Below, piece after piece: positions 38,990 through 51,421 of a stretch of DNA of 64,000 nucleotides. The notes beneath the pieces were generated by a model. The model was not told the origin of the DNA, ran no database searches, and saw nothing but the letters and a program-made list of their open reading frames with translations. Every line of letters begins with the position of its first letter. The first letter of the stretch is position 1. Origin of the DNA: Cololabis saira (lineage: Eukaryota; Chordata; Actinopteri; Beloniformes; Belonidae); assembly GCF_033807715.1 (NCBI RefSeq), contig NC_084590.1:38018005-38082004 (forward strand). The letters are read 5' to 3'. The translations under genes were made by a program, and so were the position numbers.

Positions 38990-39656
38990 TGTATTTTATA
39001 ATGTATTTAAGTTGTAACCATGGTTAAAATAGGTTTTCAAACTAAATGTATGCTTTATATCACAGAAATGAATGAATGATACTGATGAAAAAAAAAATAA
39101 GTGAACTCTATTTCATCTTTCTAAGCCAACCTTCTTCTGTCTGCCACTTCCCTCGTAAACACAATATGAATTACAGTGACTCGTCCATGACTTTACTCCC
39201 ACCTCCAAGGCAAAAGGCAGTTTGCAGTTGTGCCATTTCACATTCTTACGGTCATGGTCTCGGGGCTCCTGTGGGATACTGATGGATTAGATCCAACACA
39301 TTACATCAGTTTATAGCTGCCAAAGAGACCTTTGGAGAAAGCACTTTCAGATATATTTTAAAAAGACTGAACACAGAATAGAGAAAACCTTTTATTGGTA
39401 TTTCTTATAAAGAAATTCAACTTTTGTTGTTCGGCTTACACTACTGTAAGTCGAACGGAGAAAATTCTAGTCAAAAGCGTCGTGTCATAAAATATTGATT
39501 TGAATCCATATTCTGTGAATTTAATCTGCCTCATTGTCACAAAGTATGTGAAATTTTGAGCTGATCAAAGGCTGAAACTGTTGTAATCAAGCCTTTTTCA
39601 TCCACAACATATAACAGTTTCATCTTTAGCAGAGGGTTCAGTGATAAGCATCGACC

Positions 39657-39659
<3 letters not shown>

Positions 39660-39748
<89 letters not shown>
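39660..39748. repeat. (CA)44 microsatellite
   Basis: 89 bp of uninterrupted CA in intron 4. Confidence 0.97.
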
Positions 39749-39750
<2 letters not shown>

Positions 39751-41086
39751 AACTAGTGTAGCCTGTTTTGGCTCATTGCCCATGTTTCTGCAGGCTAACG
39801 TCCCTTAGAGAAAAAGGTATTTCTTTGTCATTTAGCCAATTGTCGTGTCCACAGAGACGCTCTGAGACTACAAAAGGAATGAGATGAAAGTACAACCTTT
39901 AACTGTGCTCGTGGGTCATGTTTTTACATGCAATCCTGTGCTCCATGAGGATGACGACTATATATTTGTGTATTTAGAAAGCTGATGAAAACTAAATAAA
40001 TAGTTAAATTTACCATTGTTGTGGCCTCTTTCGACTTGACTTGACTATGAATATCTTTTTTTTTCGTGCCGGAGCTTCTTCCTGACCTGACTCTGCTGCT
40101 TCTCTCCATCCTGACCTCCCTGTTGTTAAAATGTTTGTATCTTGTTTCTTTGTAACAGCTCTTCTGAATGATCCGCATTCTTTTTCCTTCCGAGTGATCG
40201 GTACACCGTCATGTCCTTGCGTAGCTCTGCATTTGTCTGTTGACTTGAAGTTTGTACACATCTTGTATAAAACCTCTTCTTTTGTGGGGTGTCTTTATCA
40301 GAATAATGTCAATAGTTTTGTGAAGCAAAAACCCCTCTAAAAGAAAGAAAAAACAGCATTGTTATCTGTGGACTTTTTACATTTGTCAATATTGTACGAA
40401 CGTTGTTGTCACTCTCCAGTAGAGAACAGGTTTGATAAAACATCATTTATATTCATCATTATGTGAATCTTTTCAAAAAATAAACTCCGAAGTAATTGAA
40501 TTAGAGCAAACAAACTCTAACTGACTAATAGGGATTAATAAGTGTAAGCACGTTCAGAGTCCTTGCTTTAATCAAACAGACAGTTTTTCTACAGAGCTGC
40601 TCAGCGGAGATTGTTCTCGTCGGCTTCCTGCGTGGCAAGTAGAGCGTGTTGTAATGAAGCACAGCGTCTTACGCTCTGCTGCTTTGTTTTCCTCGCAGTG
40701 TGAAACGGACGCTCTCTCAGACTAGCCTGCATACCTTGTCTGTCCAGTCTTTCGCCACAGAAAAGTCTCCTGGAGCATTTCCCCCTCTCATTCTGGGGAG
40801 ATTTTGCCTTCTAATCCCTGGCATGTAATATCCTGTTTGGTTTCAGCAGTGTTGTCCTACCGTAGTTAATGTCTTTGTGTGTTACCAGGCAGTAGCAGAA
40901 GGAAATGGCAAGAATGTATTACTCAGATCTGTGAATCACATGAAAAATATCCTGAAGCCAGGATAACATTTTGTTAAAACTCAAAATCAGAGCCTCACTG
41001 TCCACATTACCACATTATATCATGTTGCTGCTTGATGGTGTTTCATTAAGAATCAGATAGTGAAACTGAACTAACCTTACCTGTTA

Positions 41087-41668
41087 ATGACTTTGTGTGG
41101 CAACTTTGACACGACACAGAAATTCTCAACACTGTTTAAAGTATTTATTTCATTACCTGAGATGCCAAGGTTTAGTAACAATAGCTTATCTATACCGTCC
41201 TCCCGAACCTCAAGTCACCAATTCAACATTACTTATAGAGGCCCCAAGCTCTGGTCTGACTTAAACTCTTCACTGAGGTCCACCTCCTCCCAATGCATTT
41301 TAAAAAAAAACCTAAAGGAATTTTTACTTTCCACAGGAACCTAATTTACTTTCTCTACTCGACTTTTAATTTTATCGACCTTTAATTATATATTCTTTCT
41401 CATTGTTCTGCTTTTGTCACATTTTTTGTTCTTTCTTTGTGTTTTTTACTATTAGTTGTTTCAAGTACTTGAATTCCTGTTGCTATTGATCTTTGTCTTT
41501 TGTTGTTGTTTAGCTCATGCATGCTGTCTGCTTGTCCTTTGTTTTGTTTTTTTGACAGGGGTGGAACCTTGTATAAGTTCGCTATAGAACTTCGTTCCCT
41601 CCTTGCGCAGTGTTTCATGCATCTTTTTGTGCTAAATTAATAAACTCTAAACTCTAAACTCTAAATGT
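41087..41668 (+). pseudogene. L2/CR1-like LINE 3' end with simple tail
   Basis: A short frame ending near 41344 reads NITYRGPKLWSDLNSSLRS, like the C-terminus of L2/CR1-type ORF2 proteins (YRGP-x-WN-LP-x-LRS). A long 3' region follows and ends in a short repeat tail, (actctaa)n at about 41644-41665, the way L2-type LINEs end. 5'-truncated and inactive. Confidence 0.65.
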
Positions 41669-41849
41669 GATACATATATATGACCATATCAACCTAAATG
41701 CTTTGTGCAAAAGTTTCAACTTCATAAAGTGAAGTCATTGGAAACAAAGAGGGTCAGGGTTGAAATATTACAGCAGTTTTCATGTTGTTGTTTTTTCCTT
41801 TAGGGGTCATCATAGCAGATCACATGCTTCCATCATACGATTACTTTTT

Positions 41850-42320
41850 TCATTGTCTTCTGTCACACCAATCAACTTCTAATCTTCATTCACCACATCC
41901 AGATATCTCCCATAATTCCTGCCTGGAAGCTCCATCTCCAGCCTCCTCCCACCAATATATTCATTATCCTCCCTCTTTGTGTCCAAACTATCTCAATCAT
42001 CCTCTCTTACTTTCTCTCCAAGATGTCCAACCCCAGCTGTCTTTCTGCTGCTCTTAATCCCACCCATCCTCATTACTCCCAAAGAAAACCCTAACATCTT
42101 CAACCCTGCCACCTCCAGCTCTGACCCCCGTTTCTTGGTCAGTGCTGCCATCTCCATAGACGGGCTGGCATCTCGTCACTCTCATAGACCTTTCACCTTG
42201 CTCTTCCTGCTGCTCTCTTATCACGGATAACTTGAGATACTCCTCTCCACCTTGTCTACAGCCTCTTCTTCATCTCTTTTCCACTCTCCATTGTGGTAAA
42301 CAGTGAAGTCTAAGTGTTTA
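41850..42320 (-). pseudogene. RTE-like LINE 3' fragment (second copy)
   Basis: Closely parallels 1500-1800: both contain caccacatccaga, tcctgcct, agctccatc, ccaatat or ccaatgt, tattca and aagatgtccaaccc in the same order and orientation. No reverse transcriptase block is left here. Confidence 0.7.
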
Positions 42321-42936
42321 AGCTGCCATTAAAGTAAACAACACATTCCCTCCAGCATGTATCTGCAGAAGCAGTGATTATTAATTCTGACAGTCCACAA
42401 CTACACAACACAATTTGTATTGTTATCCTGCCAGCTACTTCCTGCCGAAGAAATAGTCCCTTTTTTCTCTACTTTCTGTATTCTATTTGTGGCCTGCGAC
42501 CCCGTCTCACTGTAAAAGTGCACATCCTCATCTTCATTTCAAAAGGAAAAACATATTTTTTTGGTTTGTGTTATCTCCTCCTGAGGCACACAGATGCCTG
42601 CAAGCAGTTAGTCCACTCCGACCAGGCCCTACATTCACAGATGTGCCACAGGAAACAGCATCTGTGCACAGCCAGACAAAAAAACACAATGCCAGCACTG
42701 CCAGCACTGCCAGTCCGCACATCAGAACTGTCAGACCTAATGTACTGTATATGATTTGTAAGAATTTAGCTTGAAACTTGCAAAACAGTAAGGCAGACAG
42801 TTTCTTTTTCTTTGTCAGGTTCAACAATGCGTTCCTGGTTGTTAAGAAGCTTCTGTAAATCATATTTAGCTTTACTGTTTGTAGCAATGGATCAGTTACT
42901 GAAAAGGATCTCTGTTTTGTGTGCTGTATCTTTCAG

Positions 42937-43013
42937 AAGCCGCCGGCGGTGTTGCTCCTCCACAGTTTGTCAGATAATGAGTGGGATTGGAGCATCCTTC
43001 CTCTGCTACCTTC
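42937..43013 (+). CDS. b3glct: b3glct exon 5
   Basis: 77 nt after ctgtatctttcag, ending at gtaagtac; phase 0 in, phase 2 out. Reads KPPAVLLLHSLSDNEWDWSI then LPLLP, matching human [20 protein letters not shown] in pattern. Length equals the recalled human exon (c.271-347). Confidence 0.95.
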
Positions 43014-43410
43014 GTAAGTACGCTTCAGTCCTCGGTGTTCGTAGAACATGTGATGAACCAAATATTTACCCAGCTCCTCTTTTATATAAGATTTATTGAT
43101 GCGGACAGGATGATGGAAAAAAGTGAGAAGTTTTCTTTAGGTTTTGATGATAATTGTCTGTATTGATCCCAGCAGTGTGGTCAATACAAGGACTCTTGTG
43201 AACATTTAGACAAGGACAGCTGGCAGCAGGCTTATTTGTAGCCTGCCTTTTCCTTAATAGTCCTTATTTTCTTTGCTAAACACCACAACACTTGGAACTG
43301 GTTGTGTCAGGAGCCGCAGTGAGGTTGTCACCGGTACTCAGATTTAGTTGTTAAAGGTTCCAAATAATCAGCTGTTTGATTTTCATTTTATTTTTTATTT
43401 GTATTCTCAG
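43014..43410 (+). other. intron 5
   Basis: 397 bp, good donor gtaagtac and acceptor gtattctcag. No repeat or other element seen. Confidence 0.9.
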
Positions 43411-43522
43411 CTTGTCCCATTCCTTTGGGAAAAATTCTTCCTGGATCGTATTTCTTGAGGAGGACGTAAATGTGAAGATGGATACCCTTATCCGTGTCCT
43501 GGCAAAATTTGACAAGAGCAAA
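43411..43522 (+). CDS. b3glct: b3glct exon 6
   Basis: 112 nt, phase 2 in, phase 0 out, the same length as the recalled human exon (c.348-459). Reads LSHSFGKNSSWIVFLEEDVN and on to LAKFDKSK. KNSSW is the counterpart of the human N-glycosylation site RNSSW. The donor is gttagc, weaker than the usual gtaagt or gtgagt. Confidence 0.93.
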
Positions 43523-44714
43523 GTTAGCACACTTTATTCATAATCCTTCATCTCATTTATTTCTCTGTGTTTGCCTTTGTCAAATTCATTAGCATGAACA
43601 AAGATTCCCGTTTCAAGCTTCAGTTCTTTTATTTGATCGCCACCTCAAACAAGACACACTTCCTGGACTTCGTGCTGTGGATCCTTCACAGCTGACAAAT
43701 TCACTGAACTGCACCAGTGTCGCCTCTCAGACATGCTGCTCCGGTCTCAGTCGTCGTCTCAATTTAAACTCTTTTCACTCTCTTCACCTTTGGTGAAGCT
43801 GTTTTTGCTGTAAAACCTGGCAGGGTTGGTGGAGTTTTAATGGATGTTGCAGAAAAATATTATTTGTAACAGGATTTATGCTCAGTTTTATCACTGAGTT
43901 TTCGCTTCAGATATTTCTCTTTTAACAATTTTTGAAAACGGTTCCACTAACCGGGGCTTTACCTTTTTTTGAACTCAGCAGTTATTTTTCTTGCTGATTG
44001 CATTCAAGCAGATTGTACTGTATTTTACAGGGGCAAAATTCATAAATTATGATGTCACTGTAAGCATTCGTAAAAAAAAATCCCTTCTGTCAGCAAATGC
44101 AAAGGTTTGTTCTTCCTATTTACTGTCACATCTAAACCAGATACAGTATTTTTATTTTTTAAGGCTAAGAGGGATTTCCTTAATTGGACACACTTTTACA
44201 CCCACACTCTGAGGAGTAGGGGGAAGGGAGGGGCGGTATACCGTCCTGATAACGTGATGCAGAAAATGAAAAACATCTCTCTCAAAGGTTCTCTTTCTAA
44301 CTTCGTTCGGTATCTCATATATAATGAAGATCTTATTCTTCATCAGTGATCATGTACTGCACTTTGATCAGCTGTGGTTGTTTTAAACGTGTTTAACAAA
44401 TAAAATTGGATTGGATCATGACATGACAACACTATTTCTATAACATTAAACCTTTTGAACGTTTTATGTTATAACTGATGTCTTTTTTTTCTTGAAAAAA
44501 ATTCCAAATTTAATTTTCACTCCAAAAATGTCAAATATAAGGTTAAGAGACTTTTTACCTACAATATTCTGCATGTTTGAACCTTGAGAAAAATTAAAAA
44601 AAAAAACAAAAACAACTTTTTTTTTCTGACACTGATTGTGAATTCTCTTAACTAAGCCAGAAGCCTTTTTTTCCGTTAATACTTTGAAATGTGTCTCTTA
44701 AACATATGTAACAG
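43523..44714 (+). other. intron 6
   Basis: 1.2-kb intron. Its part at about 44090-44425 ends in aaataaaattggattggatc, which looks like the 3' tail of a fish LINE; the frame before it is not recognised. The rest is AT-rich unique sequence. Confidence 0.8.
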
Positions 44715-44851
44715 GAGTGGTTTCTTGGTAAGCCGCTGTACGATAAGGAATCGACCATCATCCATCACTACGCCTTTGCAGAGAATCCTTCCGTCTTCAA
44801 ATATCCAGACTTTGCTGCCGGTTGGGCCTTGAGCATCCCTCTAGTTATTCG
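44715..44851 (+). CDS. b3glct: b3glct exon 7
   Basis: 137 nt, phase 0 in, phase 2 out, equal in length to the recalled human exon (c.460-596). Reads [20 protein letters not shown], then [17 protein letters not shown], almost unchanged from human. Donor gtgagt. Confidence 0.97.
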
Positions 44852-44953
44852 GTGAGTTTGACCTGTAAATCTCTTCGTTTGCAACCCAAATAGTTAATTT
44901 CATATCACACAGGATTTCATAAAACAGCTCTATTTTGTGCATCTTTACTCCAG
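44852..44953 (+). other. intron 7
   Basis: Only 102 bp, the shortest intron seen, with donor gtgagt and acceptor tttactccag. Nothing else in it. Confidence 0.95.
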
Positions 44954-45017
44954 GCTTGCAAACAAAGTGAAAGATGAACCACTAAAATCTGACTTCACTA
45001 TTGACCTAAAACATGAG
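44954..45017 (+). CDS. b3glct: b3glct exon 8
   Basis: 64 nt, phase 2 in, phase 0 out, the same length as the recalled human exon (c.597-660). Reads LANKVKDEPLKSDFTIDLKH plus E. The border after E corresponds to the human site hit by the recurrent splice mutation c.660+1G>A. Donor gtgagt. Confidence 0.97.
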
Positions 45018-45723
45018 GTGAGTTGAAGTGCACTTTTTTTTTTGTTAATGCTTTTCAAACAGTTTTGCTTCTCAAAGTCAAGTCTATGCCAGTCTTCTTC
45101 CCCGTAATCTATTTGCACAAAAGGAGGAAAGCATGAAAGTCATCTAACCTTGAAGTAAAATCTCATTACTTTGGAGAATTGTCATGGTGCGGCGTTGAGG
45201 CTCTTATTTTTATCACTGAAATTCAGTCAGGAAGGCATCGAGGGATTTGGTTGAGTAAACACAACATCAGACTTATCAGGTTCAGTCTGGGAAAGGTGTT
45301 TTCAGTTGTAGATGGCATAAGTTCTTTTTCACAGAGATTCAAATGAAAATACAGACTGCAACAAGGAATTTAGTTGATCCAGTTCTTTGTTGCGAGATCA
45401 GCTCATATGTCAGTTTCAGTAAGTTTATTTGGACAAATGCCACCCAAATCATATATTGCTCTGCCGGAGGATTTTCTCCTGAGTAATACGTGAGTGAACC
45501 CATGGATTTTAGTCTGTTTTTCATCAAAAAGGCGTGCAGTTGTTTCTGTCAGATGTCTTCTCTTCTGTGCTCTACTTTACTTCTTCTGTTATATATTGAA
45601 TTAATTTAAACACAAGAATAAAATTGTATTTATTATACAAGGACGCGGGAAATCTCAAAATCATTTCCCGAATCCTGGTGTCTGTGTTAAGCCCAGAAAC
45701 ATGACTAGATGCTGTAATTCCAG
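45018..45723 (+). other. intron 8
   Basis: 706 bp of unique-looking sequence with donor gtgagttg and acceptor gtaattccag. No repeat recognised. Confidence 0.9.
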
Positions 45724-45855
45724 ATTGCTTTATATATCTGGGACGGTGGGAAAGGTCCTCATCTCACTGCCGTCCCTGAATTGTGCACGGAGCCGCAGGA
45801 CTCTCCTCGTGCCCTCAACTGTGCTACGACGCTAAGCAGGGAAGTGCCGCTGTGT
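45724..45855 (+). CDS. b3glct: b3glct exon 9
   Basis: 132 nt, phase 0 in and out. Reads [20 protein letters not shown] and later [12 protein letters not shown]. It is 12 nt (four codons) longer than the recalled human exon; the extra residues lie around [10 protein letters not shown], between VPELC and NCATT. The donor is taken as gtgagt after 45855, which keeps phase; a gtgtga two bases earlier would not. Confidence 0.93.
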
Positions 45856-46549
45856 GTGAGTATCTGCCGGCTCACCGTCACCTCCACCGTCAGCAGAGGT
45901 CAGAAAACCCAGTGAAACTGAATGACCACATAAAACTGAAATGTCTTAAGAGTGAAATACTTGCAGCCGTGTGATGATCTACTATCCTCAGCTTTCATGC
46001 TCAGGGCTGACTGTTAGCAGCACCCGCGTTTCACAGCCTTGCATGTTATTGCTTTTATCTGCCAATCAGTAGAACCCAATCCACAAAACAAAAAAAAGAT
46101 AAAAGTCTTGAGCTTGTTTTTGCCAAATTAAATTTAGTCACCTGCCAAGTTAAAAATTATTCCTTGTTGCTAAGCAACATCAAATTGCGTTGTTCTCAGA
46201 GTTGCATCAGGTAGTTTTTTTTATTATCACCTTTCTTCAACTTCATGCGTTTCATTATCAACGAATCAATGTAGAGTTATGTTGACAGAAGCAGGCACAC
46301 CTCGGCCTTTGCCTCTCCTCTTGTCTGATTTATCCTTGTACCATATCAGGGCCGAGGAAATTTGAATTAAAATGAAAATTTCCATTTTCCACAGCATGAG
46401 ACAGCCCTAACGAGCGCTGTGTTTCCCCGTCTCCTTTGTTCTTTTAATCCTCCGTGTTTACCACGAACCGCTAAATGTATGTGACATTATTTTTTGTGTA
46501 CATCATTAAAATAGGTCTCATCATACAAATGTTATGTAAATAATTACTG

Positions 46550-47283
46550 TTAGGTCCAGAAGTATTGGATAATCAAAAGTGTGGACTTTCAGCTTTAATT
46601 TTTAGAGGTTTCAGTAAAAACATACCATCATTATTTAAGAGTTACAGCCAATTCAAGCAAAGAGCCTCCATTTTCAACAGCTCAAAAGTACTTGGATGAT
46701 TGACTGAAGAGAAATGATCTGGCCAGGTGGGGTCCATTCCCACATCATGTGTCAGACACAGGGGAACAGTGTTTTGGTATGGGCATGTATGGTCAGGCTC
46801 ACTGGTATTTATTGATGGTGTGATAGCTCACTGATGTTGCAAGATAAGTTATGTGAAGTATAGGTCTATTCTCTCAGCTCACATTCAGGCAAATGTTACA
46901 AAACTGTTAGGATGGAGCTTCACAGTGCAGATGGATAATGACCCTAAACACACTGTGACAAGACAAAGACATTGAACCTTTTTCTAAGGGTCCACTCAGT
47001 TGCTTGATCAGTCAAACAGAACAGCAAAACACAAGCACAATCAATCAGCAACTGAGGTTAAAGACAAAAAACTCCCCGTAGGAAACAGAGTTTGGTGTTC
47101 TCTGTGGGCTCCAAGTATTGACGGCAGTGGACTGTCAATTATTTTCATGCATTAAAAATTGTGGTTATATTTACAATTAAGTCACTTTGTCCAAATACTC
47201 TTGAGTATCTAAAAAAATTGAGGTGTTAAAAAATTCCAACATGGTGCAACTCCTTAAATAAAAGTTTTCCAAATACTTTTTAG
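46550..47283 (+). pseudogene. Tc1/mariner-like element relic
   Basis: Begins tgttaggtccagaagtattgg and ends in tccaaatactttttag, the usual inverted ends of one Tc1 family. Near 46926-46955 it reads VQMDNDPKHT, the family's catalytic QDNDPKHT block, and before it a degraded FWYGHVWSGS-like stretch. Stops throughout; inactive. Confidence 0.75.
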
Positions 47284-47899
47284 CTTCATGTCTAAAGGCC
47301 TCCTATATGTGCTCAAATGGGCTCGCTGCTGGTAGTGGCTGCACAGGTTCAGTGTTTCTGTACCAAAATAAACATATTTTTACAACTTTATTGTATATAT
47401 ATTTGAAAGAATGGCAGAACCTGGTTTTCTTTAAGGCCGGGGATTATGGTCTGTTTGAGTGTGTGTGACTGGAAAAAAATTATTTCAGTGTCTCATAAAG
47501 AAATACTTCTCAACTTCTGAAGAAAGATACTGCAGAAAAGATTTGAGAACAATACAAAAAGGCACTTGTTCATTTTTTAGGATTTATATGTTACTGTAAT
47601 TAATCAAATGGATGATTAATTTCAGACGTGCATGTTCCACATTCAGATTTTCATCCTCCCGTTGTGGACAGCAATTTTCCTAACAAATTGATTTATCACA
47701 CTTTTTCTAATATGGATTACATTTTTTTAAATGTGAAAACAAACATTTTTAATTTGGATTATTGCTTTGTTTTTAAAAAGCACAGATGCTACAAATGTAG
47801 ATCAAATTCATCATTAAGTTTGTATTTGTCTAAAAAACACCTGCACATTTATTAGCTTTAGACTGAAGACAAAATTCATGACAGCAACCATGATTCAGG

Positions 47900-48005
47900 C
47901 CTTCTATACGGAGGAGATTGACTCCTGCCCCACTTTACCCCCGTTGACAGCGGAGATAGGCTCCATTAGACCCCGTGACCCCAAGTACGATTGAAGCAGG
48001 TTTTA
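47900..48005. repeat. common teleost dispersed repeat fragment
   Basis: The words agcggagataggctccatta and ccccgtgaccccaagtacga match a widespread fish repeat whose reverse-sense relative is at 7526-7658. Family name uncertain. Confidence 0.5.
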
Positions 48006-48175
48006 AAAAAACGAATAGACTGCTGAAAATAAACTCTTGCTGGTCATTTGAACCCCTAACTTTGCCTGAAAGCCAAATTTCAAACCTTTTGGCTGCATAC
48101 AGAATGCTGTGTTTCTTATTGTACTGACATCGTTTGTTAATTGTTTTTATTTAAATGTCCTGTTTTTAATGAAAG

Positions 48176-48245
48176 GGGGAGCCTGTAGCGAAAGAAGAAG
48201 TATTTGTTGCTGTGAAAACGTGTAGGAAGTTTCACGAGGAAAGAG
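48176..48245 (+). CDS. b3glct: b3glct exon 10
   Basis: 70 nt, phase 0 in, phase 1 out, the length expected from human. Reads GEPVAKEEVFVAVKTCRKFH then EER. VFVAVKTCKKFH is the start of the GT31 catalytic domain in human. A second AG six bases into the exon (48180-48181) could make a form lacking Gly-Glu. Donor gtgagt. Confidence 0.95.
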
Positions 48246-48422
48246 GTGAGTAAGACTTGCTTCAGACATCACTCAATGTCTTTCTTAAATGTTGCACATT
48301 TTTATCATGCTGGTTTCAGGTAATGGATTTGTTTTACCTTTAATATATGCAACCGTAAAATGCTTTTTTTCACTATTATTATTATTCTTCCATTACGTCT
48401 GAAAGGGTTGAGAGTATAACAA

Positions 48423-48618
<196 letters not shown>

Positions 48619-49772
48619 CTTGTTGGCACACTTCCCAAAATGAAGCTTTTCTCAGTAATGCTCCTAATAATTCACCTGTACACTGAAGAACATTTAAGAG
48701 GTTAAGAGAACACATTAAATGGCAAATAATTTAAAAAGGAATCAGATAAATAGTGTACTACATTTAATCGATGCTTAAAAGTAATCTCTCGTATTACCCT
48801 AATTACCTCTTTCTTTTCTGAGCTGCTCTGATCACTTTGAAATGTAACCGGATGAGAATACGTTCTGGATTTGTACATCAAAGGTTATCTTTGATCTATA
48901 AAGATACATGAAAATGTTACACGTGTTTAAACCTCCAATCTTATTTATCTGGAGGATACTGATGTAAGGTGAGTTTCAGTTTGAACATTTAACATTTAAG
49001 TGTCTTTGTGAGTTTTAGTAGTAGTTTTAGCAGTGCTGCGTCACGTGAGGCATTATAGGAATTTGATTGTTAAGATTATGTGTTTTCATTAAATGAAAGG
49101 TCTGAAGATGTTCACTCCTCCTTCCCTCTTATTCTTTTTACAAACTACCGTATATACATTATGACAGCCTCCTTTCAAAGTTTTTCTGAACATGAATTCT
49201 TCTTCTAACACAGTGAAGCTTGTAAATAAGTGCTTGGTGTGGTTTGAATGTTGTGGTTTACTGTAAAATACCAGGGTATTTGGGGCTTAATTGCTCAGGT
49301 TTGGTAGCGTAATTCCTTGATGGACACACTGACGATGAGCTGGATTTCTCCTTATCCTTAATTACAAGGTTTAAAAAAAAAAAAATGTTATGAAGGTTAA
49401 GTACAGCTGGAAGCAGCTGCTGATGTCTGGGTACCCAGTGTTTCTGTCACAAATTGCTCTTGCTGGAATGTTGAAACAAATCATGATATTGATAGCCCTA
49501 AAAACTAACTTTTGAAGGTTAATGAAGATAATCTTTATTTAACAAGCAGCAATTCCAAAATTAGTGATTTTAAATGTTAAACTACTAAACGGCCAGTGCC
49601 TCTTGGCCTCATTCAGAAACCTTCAAAAACCGCCAACACACTCCTTACAGAAAAAAGTCACATGACACCATGTAATCACAGGTGGATGAATCTGATCACA
49701 TTTACAAAAATGACACGTTACAACATAATGGGGCTCATGTGATTAACATTTCATTATAAGTTATCCCACTCA

Positions 49773-50364
49773 GGGCCTGATTTACTAAAGGTTTGCGTGT
49801 GTAAAAACGTGTGCAAACTTGACAGCACCCGCAAACCAAAGTGCCAGCTGATCTACTAACAGCGTGCAAAGAGGACTGCGCCTCTCAAATGAGCAAAATA
49901 GCACACGCTGTTCATTTAGTACTTTTGCCCTGATGAATAATCAATATGGGGCGTACCCGCCAGAAATCGCTAAATACTGGGAGGGAAAGAGGCAAATTGG
50001 TCCATTTACCACGCGCAATGAGATTTACCAAGCCTGAAAGTTATTGCGTGGATTGTGATTGCGTCTGTATTTAATACGTTCGAAAGGAAGGTGCTAATCT
50101 CCACATGCAAAAGGAGAAATATTTTATTTGAATGTTAAATCGAGTATTATTCAGCAAAAGGTTGACACAGGAGGCACATTCATTTTTTTTATTTGTGATA
50201 ATAAATAAATCACGTTTTTTCATGGAGAAAAAAGTGTTTCTCATTGTGCGCCTATACTTGTTCTGCAGTTGTCATACCCCGGTGTTGTGCCGTATTCAGC
50301 ACCCCTGCCGTGAAAAGCACCCCCTCGTCTGACAAAAATGATATTCTCATAGTAAATCGGGCCC
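49773..50364 (-). mobile_element. PIF/Harbinger-like element, second copy, 592 bp
   Basis: Ends gggcctgatttactaaagg and atagtaaatcgggccc. Its left 330 bp is the reverse complement of the right end of the element at 33237-34693 (shared: taatacgttcgaaaggaagg). The right half differs. Flanks are TCA and TTA, so one side of the duplication has mutated or the target was imperfect. Confidence 0.75.
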
Positions 50365-51307
50365 TTAGAGTTTATATAAACCTGTAGAGTGCCTGATATA
50401 TTCCTAAATGTGCCCAAGCTGTTTTAATTTTGAGTTTTTTTCCCCCTCTTTTCTTCATATAATCACATAATATAGAAGAGTTCCTCTTTGTAACAGAATA
50501 TTCAAGTGAAACAGCTGCCTCCATATAAATTACTGAGTCATTCAACTTTAATACAAATTTATCTGGGAATTTATATAGTTTTACATGTGATCTGGAGCAG
50601 GGTTTTGTTTGGTTTGGGTTTCCTTGTTTTCTGCTTTAAAATCTCTGGGCTTTTATTGTTGATCCTCTGAGTTTTTCTACAAAAGTGTTGATTTTCTCAT
50701 GTTGTCCTTATTAAGACTCTTTTCCTCAAGTCAGTTTGTTTTCCTTATCTTCTCTCTTGTGTGTTAAGTGGTTCGTCTTACTTCCTGTCTTATCTTGAAA
50801 GCATTATTCCTTGGTTTAGGTTTCCCTGTTTAACCCCAGTCCTGATTGTTTAGATCAGTGTCTCGTCAGCCCCTTCATCCGTCTCTGCTGATCTGTTGTC
50901 GTACGGTTGTGTTGTGCTCCATATCGCTTGCCTTGTCCCAGTTTGTTGTTTTTTTTCTGGTTATCCTGCAGTGCCAGTGCTTTAATAAAATAACCCTTAT
51001 TTGTGTTCCAGTTACAAGACAATGACGCTGCCAAAGCTGCTTAGACAATGATTGAAAATTGTTACCATTTGTAAAATGATTGAAATATATTGTGCCATTT
51101 TTGGATTTTTTTTTTCTTTTTTCCAACAATTGGTATATCTTCCGTATATGATACGTTGTTTTGATGTTCTCAAAACCAGACAAGAGTTTCACTTGTATGT
51201 AGTAATTTTTGGATCAGGGTAGAGTTTATATTGCAGAGAGCAGCAGGTTTGCTTATTGTTAAAATGTGTCAACAACAGTATATTGATTTCTCACCCCTTT
51301 GTTCCAG

Positions 51308-51421
51308 TTCCTGTAATTAAGAAGACCTGGGAGAAGGATGCGATATTTCTAGAGTACTACAGTGACCACGCTGATCCTTCAATACCAACCATTAATTTAG
51401 GAGTGCCAAATACTGAAAGAG
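51308..51421 (+). CDS. b3glct: b3glct exon 11
   Basis: 114 nt, phase 1 in and out, as in human. Reads (V)PVIKKTWEKDAIFLEYYSD, then INLGVPNTERG. IPTV-DLGIPNT-RG is the human pattern. Acceptor tttgttccag, donor gtgagt. Confidence 0.97.

Larger units (their letters stand above)
30989..42936 (+). other. intron 4
   Basis: 11.9-kb intron with an L1-like fragment (31465-33085) split by a family B MITE, a PIF-like element (33237-34693), a hAT element (38098-38989), a CA tract (39660-39748), an L2-like LINE end (41087-41668) and an RTE-like piece (41850-42320). A stub at 35867-35890 (caccaaccacttattaggca) matches a common fish repeat end. I recognise nothing in 34700-35860, 35900-38090, 39000-39650, 39760-41080 or 42330-42930. 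Confidence 0.8.
45856..48175 (+). other. intron 9
   Basis: 2.3-kb intron with a Tc1-like relic (46550-47283) and a common dispersed repeat (about 47900-48000). The remainder is unique AT-rich sequence. Confidence 0.85.
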
